DNA of 14,941 nt from DASZQY01 sp048498575 (GTDB lineage Bacteria; Pseudomonadota; Alphaproteobacteria; Rhizobiales; Kaistiaceae). The stretch spans positions 1-14,941 of the forward strand of contig JBEHXS010000047.1 in assembly GCA_048498575.1 (NCBI GenBank), given 5' to 3'. This document shows, piece after piece, positions 1 through 7,805 of the stretch (the stretch's first letter is position 1; the number at the start of each line of letters is the position of its first letter). The position numbers were made by a program, and so were the translations under genes. Under the pieces are notes generated by a model. That model worked only from the letters and a program-made list of their open reading frames with translations, ran no database searches and had not been told where the DNA came from.

Positions 1-92
1 GTGGGACGGAACAGATCGACCAGGCAGGTGACGAAGAGTCCAACGTGCGGGCGCGGGTCTTTCTCGGCCGCCCGCTCAATTCCATTGCTCAC
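1..92 (-). CDS. lutA: LutA-like (Fe-S)-binding protein of lactate utilisation, N-terminal fragment
   Basis: The reverse strand from a GTG at 92 reads open to the left edge for 30 codons. It contains HVGLFVTCLVDLFRP at residues 16-30, which closely resembles the start of LutA/YkgE proteins as I remember them (VSLFVTCLVDMF in Bacillus). In that family LutA is the cysteine-rich (CCG-domain) subunit of the LutABC complex that oxidises L-lactate to pyruvate; the cysteine motifs would lie beyond the window. The start is chosen because a TGA stop lies in frame two codons upstream (99-101) and an AGGTGG Shine-Dalgarno-like sequence (102-107) sits 9 bases before the GTG. The N-terminus is about 15 residues longer than in Bacillus. 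The gene diverges from glcD, which suggests a shared hydroxy-acid locus; lutB and lutC would be expected to the left. Only the first tenth or so of the protein is visible, so the name rests on one motif. Confidence 0.8.
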   Translation of the reverse strand, partial: MSNGIERAAEKDPRPHVGLFVTCLVDLFRP

Positions 93-139
93 GTTTCGTC
101 ACCACCTGTAATTTGCCGCGGTCGTGCGTCGCGAGCTGC

Positions 140-167
140 ACTATATTCGGCTTGAGCGAAGCGGCAA
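140..167 (-). promoter_or_regulatory. Candidate sigma70-type promoter for lutA
   Basis: On the minus strand TTGCCG (162-167) is followed after 16 bases by TATAGT (140-145). This matches the -35 box at 4 of 6 positions and the -10 box at 5 of 6. Transcription would start near 133, giving a leader of about 40 bases that contains the AGGTGG ribosome binding site. For glcD on the plus strand I see only a weak candidate, TTGAGC (152-157), 16 bases, GATATT (174-179). That would start transcription almost at the ATG. I found no clear GntR/LldR-type operator in the 96-base gap. Confidence 0.4.
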
Positions 168-188
168 CGGCAGGATATTGAAACGCCC

Positions 189-1637
189 ATGACAGCCATT
201 GCGTTACCGGCGCCTGATCTGCGCGTGGTTGCGGCCCGCGACACCATCGTCGCCGGGCTCGTCGCGATTTTGGGCGAACGCCACGTTATTGCCTCGCTGG
301 ATGAGCGCCGGGCGTACGAAACCGACGGTTTCAACGCCTATCGCGCCGTGCCCCTCGCCGTCGTGCTCCCCGGCACCACCGAGGAAGTTTCCCGCGTCCT
401 GAAGTTTCTGTCCGAACATCGCGTCAAGGTAGTGGCGCGCGGCGCCGGCACGTCGCTGTCCGGTGGCGCCATCCCCAGCGAAGATTGCGTCATCGTCGGC
501 CTGGCGCGGATGAACCACATCCTCGCCCTCGACTACGCCAATCGCACCGCGCGGGTCGAGGCCGGCGTCACCAATATCAACATCACCCACGCCGTCTCGG
601 GCCATGGCTTCTTCTATGCGCCCGATCCATCGAGCCAGCTTGCCTGCACCATCGCCGGCAACGTCGCCATGAACTCCGGCGGCGCGCACTGCCTGAAGTA
701 TGGCGTCACCACCAACAACCTGCTCGGCGTCCGCATGGTGCTGGTCGATGGCACCATCATCGATCTCGGCGGCGATGCCCTTGATGCGCCGGGTTACGAT
801 CTGCTCGGGCTGATCACCGGCTCGGAGGGCCAGCTCGGCATCGTTACCGAGGCGACGGTGCGCATCCTGCGCGCCGCCGAAGGCGCGCGCCCGATGCTCA
901 TGGGCTTCGATTCGGCCGAGGCCGCCGGCGGCTGCGTTGCCGCGATCATCGGCTCGGGCATCCTGCCGGTCGCCATCGAGTACATGGACCGTCCGTGCAT
1001 CCACGCCTGCGAGGCTTTCGCTCACGCCGGCTACCCGCTCGATGTCGACGCGTTGCTCATCGTTGAGGTCGAGGGTTCGCAGGCCGAGATCGACGACCTG
1101 CTCCAGCGCATCACCTTCATCGCCATGCGCTTTGCGCCGAAGGTCATGCGCACCTCGAAGTCGGAAGCCGAGACTGCTGCCATCTGGAAGGGCCGCAAGG
1201 CCGCCTTCGGCGCCGTCGGCCAGATCTCCGAGGCTTATTTCTGCATGGACGGCGTCATCCCGACCGGCCGCCTGCCGGAAGTGCTGACCAAGGTTGCCGC
1301 CATCTGCGCCGGCCACGGCGTCAAGGTCGCGAACGTCTTCCACGCCGGCGACGGCAACCTCCATCCGCTTATCCTCTACGACCCCAACAATCCGGCTGAG
1401 CTCGCGGCTGCCGAAGAGGCCGGCGCCGATATCCTGAAGCTCTGCGTCGATGTTGGCGGCTGCCTGACCGGCGAGCACGGCGTCGGCATCGAGAAGCGCG
1501 ACCTCATGCCCTACCAGTTCAACCGGCAGGACCTCGCCATCCAGATGGCGGTGAAGAGCGCGCTCGATCCGCGCTGGCTGCTCAATCCGGGCAAGGTCTT
1601 CCCGCTGGAAGGGCGGCCGGCCGCCGTCGACGGATGA
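189..1637 (+). CDS. glcD: Glycolate oxidase FAD subunit GlcD
   Basis: This is the 482-residue FAD-binding catalytic subunit of glycolate oxidase, which oxidises glycolate (and often D-lactate) to glyoxylate and passes electrons through GlcE/GlcF to quinone. The N-terminal PCMH-type FAD domain spans about residues 55-225, with RGAGTSLSGG at 84-93, YAPDPSSQ at 143-150 and GSEGQLGIVTE at 211-221. The C-terminal FAD-oxidase domain carries HAGDGNLHP (385-393), GEHGVGIEK (428-436) and LLNPGKVF (464-471). It aligns along its length with my recollection of E. coli GlcD (499 aa), including the CMDG and VANVFHAGDGN blocks. The ATG at 189 has an AGGA 13 bases upstream, a rather long spacing. It is first in a plus-strand operon with a small membrane ORF, glcE and glcF. 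A D-lactate dehydrogenase role cannot be excluded from sequence, but the glcE/glcF neighbours favour glycolate. Confidence 0.95.
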   Translation: MTAIALPAPDLRVVAARDTIVAGLVAILGERHVIASLDERRAYETDGFNAYRAVPLAVVLPGTTEEVSRVLKFLSEHRVKVVARGAGTSLSGGAIPSEDCVIVGLARMNHILALDYANRTARVEAGVTNINITHAVSGHGFFYAPDPSSQLACTIAGNVAMNSGGAHCLKYGVTTNNLLGVRMVLVDGTIIDLGGDALDAPGYDLLGLITGSEGQLGIVTEATVRILRAAEGARPMLMGFDSAEAAGGCVAAIIGSGILPVAIEYMDRPCIHACEAFAHAGYPLDVDALLIVEVEGSQAEIDDLLQRITFIAMRFAPKVMRTSKSEAETAAIWKGRKAAFGAVGQISEAYFCMDGVIPTGRLPEVLTKVAAICAGHGVKVANVFHAGDGNLHPLILYDPNNPAELAAAEEAGADILKLCVDVGGCLTGEHGVGIEKRDLMPYQFNRQDLAIQMAVKSALDPRWLLNPGKVFPLEGRPAAVDG

Positions 1638-1676
1638 TCTTGCTCCAGATCAAGGCAGTAGCCGACCTCGCGCGCC

Positions 1677-1853
1677 ATGGTGCCGTCCATGGACCGCATC
1701 AGAATCGAACAGCACAGCTCCGTCGGCCTCGCCTGGATCGCCGGATGGCTTTTTGTCGTCGGCTATCTCAAGCTCACCTTCTGGATTGGCATCCTCGCCA
1801 TCTTCATCTGGCCGTACTATCTCGGCCTCTACCTGTCTCACGTAGCCGGGTAG
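1677..1853 (+). CDS. Small membrane protein within the glc operon, 54-58 aa, function unknown
   Basis: A short reading frame fills most of the 241-base gap between glcD and glcE. From the ATG at 1677 it encodes 58 residues; an in-frame ATG at 1689 gives 54, beginning MDRIRIEQHSSVGLAW. A charged N-terminus of about 10 residues precedes two hydrophobic stretches, roughly AWIAGWLFVVGYL and FWIGILAIFIWPYYLGLYL, joined by a short polar turn. This is the profile of a two-helix inner-membrane miniprotein or a hairpin. Its composition is rich in aromatic and aliphatic residues, unlike the Arg/His/Pro-rich shadow frames elsewhere in this GC-rich window, which supports real coding. No strong Shine-Dalgarno is seen before either ATG; coupling to glcD, which ends at 1637, is possible. 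I do not recognise a named family. Its position suggests, as inference only, a membrane anchor or accessory for the otherwise soluble GlcDEF subunits. Confidence 0.6.
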   Translation: MVPSMDRIRIEQHSSVGLAWIAGWLFVVGYLKLTFWIGILAIFIWPYYLGLYLSHVAG

Positions 1854-1878
1854 CCTTCGCCGTCACAGCGGGCCGGCA

Positions 1879-3057
1879 ATGCTGACGCCGGCCAGCGAAG
1901 CGGATCTCGCCGACGATATTCGCGTCGCCGCCCGCGAACGCGTCCCGCTTTCCGTCATCGGCGCCGGCACGCGTGACGGGCTCGGTCGCCCGGTGCAGGC
2001 CGGCGAAACCCTCTCCACCTCGCGCCTCACCGGCGTCACGCTGTACGAGCCGACCGAGCTCGTCATCTCGGCGCGCGCCGGCACGGCGCTGAAGGAGGTC
2101 GAAGCGCTGCTCGCCGGGCATGGCCAGCGTCTCGCCTTCGAGCCCATGGATCACCGCGGCATCTACGGCTCGTCCGGCGAGCCCACGATCGGCGCCGTCG
2201 CCGCTGCCAACGTCTCCGGCCCGCGCCGCATCGTTTCCGGCGCCGCCCGCGACAGCCTCATCGGCATCCGCGCGGTTACCGGCGCCGGCGACATCGTCAA
2301 GTCCGGCGGTCGCGTCATGAAGAACGTCACCGGCTACGATCTCGTGAAGCTCATGGCGGGCTCCCTCGGCACGCTCGGCGTTTTCTCCGAGGTCACCTTC
2401 AAGGTCCAGCCTGTCCCCGAAACCGAGGCCACGCTGGCGCTGACCGGCCTGTCCGACGAGACCGCCGTCGCCGCCATGTCTGCCGCGCTGGGCTCGCCGT
2501 TCTCGGTCACCGGCGCCGCCCATGCCCCGGCCGACGAGGGCGAGCCAGCCCGCACCTACCTCCGCCTCGACGGCTTCGCCGCCTCGGTCGCCGATCGCGC
2601 CCAGCGCTTGCGCGAGCTGCTCGCCGGTTTCGCCGACGCCGACATCCTTGGCGCCGATACATCGCGGAGCCTCTGGCTCACCATCCTCGATCTCGATGGC
2701 GTCTCGGCGCCGTTCTCGACGCCGATCTGGCGCGTCTCGGTGAAGCCGAGCGACGGTCCCGCCATCGCCGCCACGGCGAAGGCCGCCTTCCAGGCCCGTG
2801 TCCTTTATGATTGGGGCGGCGGCCTCGTCTGGATCGTGGGCGGCGAGGGCGATGATGCCGGCGCCGCCGTCGTCCGCGGCGCGGTCCGCGCTGTCGGCGG
2901 CCACGCCACGCTGGTCCGCGCGCCGGAAAGCGTGCGCAACGCCGTCGATGTCTTTGAGCCGCTTCCCGCGCCGGTCATGGCGATGTCGCGCAAGCTCAAG
3001 GCGACCTTCGACCCCGCCGGCATCCTCAATCCCGGCCGCATGTACGCTGGCGTCTGA
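1879..3057 (+). CDS. glcE: Glycolate oxidase FAD-binding subunit GlcE
   Basis: This is the 392-residue second flavin-domain subunit of glycolate oxidase. The region around residues 20-180 is a PCMH-type FAD-binding domain: LSVIGAGTRDGLG (24-36), then SARAGTALKEVE (65-76), EPTIGAVAAAN (101-111) and TGYDLVKLMAGSLGTLG (151-167). A C-terminal FILNPGRMY-like ending appears as GILNPGRMY at 383-391. GlcE differs from GlcD in lacking the HAGDGNLHP and GEHGVG blocks, and they are absent here. It is somewhat longer than E. coli GlcE (350 aa). The ATG at 1879 follows the small membrane ORF by 25 bases, and I see no good Shine-Dalgarno, so translation may depend on coupling. glcF follows after 21 bases. 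Its role as an essential partner of GlcD is established for E. coli; here it is inferred from similarity and gene order. Confidence 0.93.
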   Translation: MLTPASEADLADDIRVAARERVPLSVIGAGTRDGLGRPVQAGETLSTSRLTGVTLYEPTELVISARAGTALKEVEALLAGHGQRLAFEPMDHRGIYGSSGEPTIGAVAAANVSGPRRIVSGAARDSLIGIRAVTGAGDIVKSGGRVMKNVTGYDLVKLMAGSLGTLGVFSEVTFKVQPVPETEATLALTGLSDETAVAAMSAALGSPFSVTGAAHAPADEGEPARTYLRLDGFAASVADRAQRLRELLAGFADADILGADTSRSLWLTILDLDGVSAPFSTPIWRVSVKPSDGPAIAATAKAAFQARVLYDWGGGLVWIVGGEGDDAGAAVVRGAVRAVGGHATLVRAPESVRNAVDVFEPLPAPVMAMSRKLKATFDPAGILNPGRMYAGV

Positions 3058-3078
3058 AATGATCCGAGCCGATTCCTG

Positions 3079-4401
3079 ATGCAGACCAACTTCAGCCTCG
3101 CCCAGCTTGCCGATCCCGATACGAACGTGTCGGAAAAGATCCTCCGCACCTGCGTTCACTGCGGCTTCTGCACCGCGACCTGTCCGACCTACGTGCTCCT
3201 CGGCGACGAGCTCGACAGCCCGCGCGGCCGCATCTATCTGATCAAGGACATGCTGGAGGGCGGCAAGGCCGCGACCGAGGACGTAGTCACCCACGTCGAT
3301 CGCTGCCTGTCCTGCCTGTCGTGCATGACGACCTGCCCGTCGGGCGTCGACTACATGCATCTCGTCGATCACGCCCGCGCCCACATCGAAAAGACCTACA
3401 CGCGGCCCGCGGCGGATCGGTTCGTCCGCCGCATGCTGGCGGCGATCCTGCCCTATCCCTCGCGTTTCCGCGCGGCGAGCCTTGCCGCCATTCTCGGCAA
3501 GCCGTTTGCCCCGTTGCTCCGCCGCGTGCCGGCGCTGTCGCGCTTCGCCGCGATGCTCGAGCTGGCGCCGGCCTCCCTGCCGCGCTCGTCCGCTTCGTCC
3601 CGTCCGCAAGTCTTTCCGGCCGAGGGTGGCCGCCGCAAGGGTCGCGTCGCGCTGCTCCGTGGCTGCGCCCAGTCCGTCCTCGATCCCGGCATCAACGAGG
3701 CCGCTATCCGCCTGCTTACCCGCAAGGGCATCGAGGTCGTGATCGCCGAGGGCGAGGGCTGCTGCGGCGCGCTCACCCATCACATGGGCCGCACCGCCGA
3801 TTCCCATGCCTTTGCCCGCAACAACGTCGATGCCTGGACGAAGGTGATGGACGATGGTGGCCTCGACGCCATCCTGGTCACGACCTCCGGCTGCGGCACC
3901 ACGGTCAAGGACTACGGCTTCATCCTGCGCACCGATCCGGCTTATGCAGCCAAGGCCGCCCGGGTTTCGGCGCTGGCCAGGGACATCACCGAATACCTCG
4001 AGGTCCTCGATCTCGGCGCGCCCAAGCGCATGGACCGCCCGACCGTCGCCTATCACGCCGCCTGTTCGCTCCAGCACGGCCAGCAGGTCAAGTTCGCGCC
4101 GAAGGCGCTCCTCGCCAAGGCCGGCTTCAAGGTCAGCGACGTCGCCGAGGGCCATCTCTGCTGCGGCTCGGCCGGCACCTACAACATGCTCCAGCCCGAG
4201 ATCGCGCGGAAACTGCGCGACCGCAAGGTGGCGAACATCGAGGCGACCGGCGCCGAGATCGTCGCCGCCGGCAACATCGGCTGCCTGACGCAAATCGGGA
4301 AGGGCACGGCGAAGCCAGTGCTCCACACCGTGGAACTCCTCGACTGGGCCTACGGTGGCCCCATCCCGCGCGCGCTGAATTCCTACGTCTTGAGCCGGTA
4401 G
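3079..4401 (+). CDS. glcF: Glycolate oxidase iron-sulfur subunit GlcF
   Basis: This is the 440-residue iron-sulfur subunit that takes electrons from the GlcD/GlcE flavins. Two ferredoxin-type 4Fe-4S motifs are complete: CVHCGFCTATCP (Cys 25, 28, 31, 35) and CLSCLSCMTTCP (Cys 76, 79, 82, 86). Two CCG domains follow, with GEGCCGALTHHMG at 225-237 and GHLCCGSAGTYN at 358-369, as in heterodisulfide reductase subunit B-like proteins. Length and motif order agree with E. coli GlcF (407 aa), with extra length in the Ala/Arg/Ser-rich linker at about 115-190. It closes the operon 21 bases after glcE. Its last 19 bases (4383-4401) overlap the 3' end of the convergent ABC permease gene, so no terminator fits between them. 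Confidence is high because every expected cysteine is present. Confidence 0.95.
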   Translation: MQTNFSLAQLADPDTNVSEKILRTCVHCGFCTATCPTYVLLGDELDSPRGRIYLIKDMLEGGKAATEDVVTHVDRCLSCLSCMTTCPSGVDYMHLVDHARAHIEKTYTRPAADRFVRRMLAAILPYPSRFRAASLAAILGKPFAPLLRRVPALSRFAAMLELAPASLPRSSASSRPQVFPAEGGRRKGRVALLRGCAQSVLDPGINEAAIRLLTRKGIEVVIAEGEGCCGALTHHMGRTADSHAFARNNVDAWTKVMDDGGLDAILVTTSGCGTTVKDYGFILRTDPAYAAKAARVSALARDITEYLEVLDLGAPKRMDRPTVAYHAACSLQHGQQVKFAPKALLAKAGFKVSDVAEGHLCCGSAGTYNMLQPEIARKLRDRKVANIEATGAEIVAAGNIGCLTQIGKGTAKPVLHTVELLDWAYGGPIPRALNSYVLSR

Positions 4402-5140
4402 CCGGTGCGGAAAATCCAGCCGACGATGGCCAGGCAGATGCCGAGGAACACCAGGGTCATCACCAGGCTCCACACGACGTTGACGTCGGAGATGGAATAG
4501 AACGCCCAGCGGAAGCCGCTGACCAGGTAGACCACCGGGTTGAAAAATGACACCGCCTGCCAGAACGCCGGCAGCATGTGCACCGAATAGAACGTCCCGC
4601 CGAGGAAGGAGAGGGGCGTCACCAGCAAGAGCGGCACCACCTGCAGCTTCTCGAATCCGTCCGCCCAGATGCCGATGATGAAGCCGAGCAGGCTGAACGT
4701 CACCGACGTCAGGATCATGAAACCCAGCATCACCGGCCAGTTGTCGACCCGGAGAGGCACGAAGAACGCCGAGGTGGCGAGGATGACGAGCCCGAGCATC
4801 ACCGATTTCGTCGCCGCCGCGCCGACGTAGGCGAGCACGATCTCGAAGTAGGAGATCGGCGCCGAGAGAAGCTCGTAGATCGTCCCGGTGAATTTCGGGA
4901 AGTAGATGCCGATCGAGGCGTTGGAGATGCTGAGCTGGATCAGCGTCGTCATGATCAGGCCGGGCACGATGTAGGCAGCGTAGCTGATGCCCTCGATGTC
5001 CGAGATGCGCCCGCCGATGGCCGAGCCGAAGACGATGAAATAGAGCGCCGTGGTGATCACCGGCGCCACGATGCTTTGCAGCAGCGTGCGGAAAGTCCGC
5101 GCCATTTCAAAGAGATAGATTGTGCGGATAGCGGTGGGGT

Positions 5141-5144
<4 letters not shown>
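4383..5144 (-). CDS. yadH: ABC-2 type transporter permease, YadH-like
   Basis: The predicted 253-residue integral membrane protein begins MNPTAIRTIYLFEMAR and has about six hydrophobic segments, at roughly residues 22-42, 55-75, 103-127, 137-160, 168-188 and 225-245. The ABC-2 permease signature region is seen as GTIYELLSAPISYFEI (87-102), and the closing segment contains FFNPVVYLVSGFRW (200-213). Length and these blocks fit the YadH family (E. coli YadH, 256 aa). The start at 5144 is chosen because its ATG overlaps the TGA of the upstream ATPase gene as ATGA, a sign of translational coupling. The frame stays open further upstream, but that part lies inside the ATPase gene in another frame. 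With the ATPase it forms a two-gene exporter whose substrate is unknown. The 3' end overlaps glcF tail to tail by 19 bases. Confidence 0.9.
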
Positions 5145-6067
<923 letters not shown>

Positions 6068-6139
6068 TGGGGTCCGGCCTGTCTGGGATGCGGCAGATGC
6101 ATGGCTGCGCCTACCGTTAGCCGGTTCAGGCGGAGGGGA

Positions 6140-6156
6140 CCCTGTGCCATACAGGG
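6140..6156. promoter_or_regulatory. Perfect 6-base inverted repeat in the yadG-aceB intergenic region
   Basis: CCCTGT (6140-6145), a 5-base spacer GCCAT and ACAGGG (6151-6156) form a perfect inverted repeat 30 bases before the malate synthase ATG, in the 118-base divergent promoter region. It could be a regulator half-site pair or a small hairpin in the aceB leader. A weak promoter reading on the plus strand, TTCAGG (6125-6130), 17 bases, CATACA (6148-6153), would overlap it. No regulator family can be assigned. Confidence 0.3.
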
Positions 6157-6174
6157 GGCCAATTGCAAGAACAT

Positions 6175-6181
6175 GGGAGGA
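6175..6181 (+). promoter_or_regulatory. Strong Shine-Dalgarno of malate synthase
   Basis: GGGAGGA lies four bases before the ATG at 6186. It is the clearest ribosome binding site in the window and fixes the malate synthase start. Confidence 0.8.
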
Positions 6182-6185
6182 TTAA

Positions 6186-7793
6186 ATGGCAGCGGCTGAT
6201 GGCAAGCCGGCACTCGCCGGCATCGATATCCGAGGTAGTTGGGGTCCCCGCTACGACGAGATTCTGAACCCGGAGACCCTGGCGTTCCTCGCCGGGCTGC
6301 ACCGCAAGTTCAACGCCAGCCGCCTCCGCCTGCTGGCCCGCCGCGATGAGCGCCAGGCCGGCTTCGACGCCGGCGGCCTGCCCGATTTCCTGCCCGAGAC
6401 CAAATCCGTCCGCGACGGCGATTGGAAGGTCGCGCCGATCCCGAAGGACCTCCTCGACCGCCGCGTCGAGATCACCGGCCCTACCGACCGCAAGATGGTG
6501 ATCAACGCGCTGAACTCCGGCGCCAAAGTTTTCATGGCGGATTTCGAGGATGCCAATTCGCCGACCTGGACCAACCAGATCGAGGGCCAGATCAACCTCA
6601 AGGATCGCTGGGCGAACAAGATCGATTTCACCGAACCGTCGACCGGCAAGGACTACAAGCTCGCGGCGAAGACCGCGGTGCTGCTCGTGCGTCCGCGTGG
6701 CTGGCACCTTCCCGAGGAGCATTTCCTCGTCGATGGCCAGCCGATCTCGGGCGCGCTGTTCGATTTCGGCCTCTATTTCTGGCTGAACGCGAAGACCGCG
6801 CTCGCCGCCGGCTCGGGCCCGTATTTCTACCTGCCGAAGATGGAGAGCCACCTCGAGGCGCGGCTGTGGAACGAGGTGTTCGTCCACGCCGAGAAGGAGC
6901 GCGGGGTTCCCGCCGGCGTCATCAAGGCCACTGTGCTGATCGAGACGCTGCCCGCCGCCTTCGAGATGGACGAGATCATCTACGAGCTCCGCGACCACAT
7001 GGCGGGCCTGAACTGCGGCCGCTGGGATTACATCTTCTCGTTCATCAAGACGCTCAGGAACAAGCCCGAGTTCCTGCTGCCCGATCGCGGCCAGGTCGTC
7101 ATGGGCAAGGCCTTCCTCAAGGCCTACTCGGAGCTGCTCATCAAGACCTGCCACCGCCGCGGCGCCTTCGCCATGGGCGGCATGGCGGCCCAGATTCCGG
7201 ACCGCAAGCACCCCGACATCAACGAGCAGGCCTTCGAGAAGGTGCGCGCCGACAAGGAGCGCGAGGCAAAGGCCGGCCACGACGGCACCTGGGTCGCCCA
7301 CCCCGATCTGGTGCCGGTCGCGCAGGAGGTGTTCGACCGCCTGATGCCGCAGCCGAACCAGCTCGACAAGCTGCGTCAGGACGTCCACGCCACGCAAAAG
7401 GACCTGCTCGAGGTGCACGAAGGCACGCGCACCGAAGAGGGGCTCCGCCACAACATCCGCGTCGGCGTGCAGTACATCGAGGCTTGGCTGCGCGGCCGCG
7501 GCGCCGTCCCGCTCTATAATCTGATGGAAGACGCCGCGACCGCCGAGATCAGCCGCTCGCAGGCCTGGCAGGAGATCCACTTCGAAGCGACGCTGGAAGG
7601 TGGCAAGAAAGCCACCAAGGCACTCTTCGAGACGTGCCTCGGCGAGGAAATGGAGAAGGTGAAGGGCGAGATCGGCGCCGATAACTACGCCAAGGGCCGT
7701 TTCCCCGAGGCAATCGACCTGTTCCGCCGCCTCTCCACCGCCGATACCCTGTCGCCGTTCCTGACGCTCTCGGCCTACCGCCTGATCGTCTGA
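6186..7793 (+). CDS. aceB: Malate synthase A
   Basis: This 535-residue enzyme condenses glyoxylate with acetyl-CoA to give malate. The length matches the A isoform (E. coli AceB, 533 aa) and not the roughly 720-residue G isoform. Visible family blocks are FMADFEDANSPTW (116-128), LLVRPRGWHLPEEH (166-179) with the glyoxylate-binding arginine, LIETLPAAFEMDEI (251-264) with the Mg-binding glutamate 253, CGRWDYIFS (277-285) with aspartate 281, GAFAMGGMAAQIP (326-338) and NLMEDAATAEISR (445-457) with the catalytic aspartate 449. The start is fixed by a GGGAGGA site. It stands alone on the plus strand, 12 bases short of the convergent efflux gene, with no terminator visible between them. It can consume the glyoxylate made by the nearby GlcDEF, and serves the glyoxylate bypass if isocitrate lyase is present elsewhere. 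Confidence 0.95.
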   Translation: MAAADGKPALAGIDIRGSWGPRYDEILNPETLAFLAGLHRKFNASRLRLLARRDERQAGFDAGGLPDFLPETKSVRDGDWKVAPIPKDLLDRRVEITGPTDRKMVINALNSGAKVFMADFEDANSPTWTNQIEGQINLKDRWANKIDFTEPSTGKDYKLAAKTAVLLVRPRGWHLPEEHFLVDGQPISGALFDFGLYFWLNAKTALAAGSGPYFYLPKMESHLEARLWNEVFVHAEKERGVPAGVIKATVLIETLPAAFEMDEIIYELRDHMAGLNCGRWDYIFSFIKTLRNKPEFLLPDRGQVVMGKAFLKAYSELLIKTCHRRGAFAMGGMAAQIPDRKHPDINEQAFEKVRADKEREAKAGHDGTWVAHPDLVPVAQEVFDRLMPQPNQLDKLRQDVHATQKDLLEVHEGTRTEEGLRHNIRVGVQYIEAWLRGRGAVPLYNLMEDAATAEISRSQAWQEIHFEATLEGGKKATKALFETCLGEEMEKVKGEIGADNYAKGRFPEAIDLFRRLSTADTLSPFLTLSAYRLIV

Positions 7794-7805
7794 AAGGCGC
7801 CGCCG

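Noticed and set aside
204..1478. A 424-codon minus-strand frame opposite glcD.
   Set aside because: It is a shadow of glcD with no recognisable motif and a biased composition.
1634..1885. An 83-codon plus-strand frame that overlaps the glcD stop (ATGA) and the glcE start.
   Set aside because: Its product is Arg/His/Leu-rich with no domain character, typical of a shadow frame. The alternative frame at 1677-1853 gives a sensible membrane protein. A role of this frame in coupling glcE translation remains possible but unsupported.
1804..4473. A very long (889-codon) minus-strand open frame across glcE and glcF.
   Set aside because: It is antisense to two genes with complete family motifs. Its product is a low-complexity Arg/Gly/Ala/Asp mix, as expected from GC-rich codon bias on the opposite strand.
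6126..7580. A 484-codon minus-strand frame opposite malate synthase.
   Set aside because: It is antisense to a complete and well-conserved enzyme, with no family resemblance.
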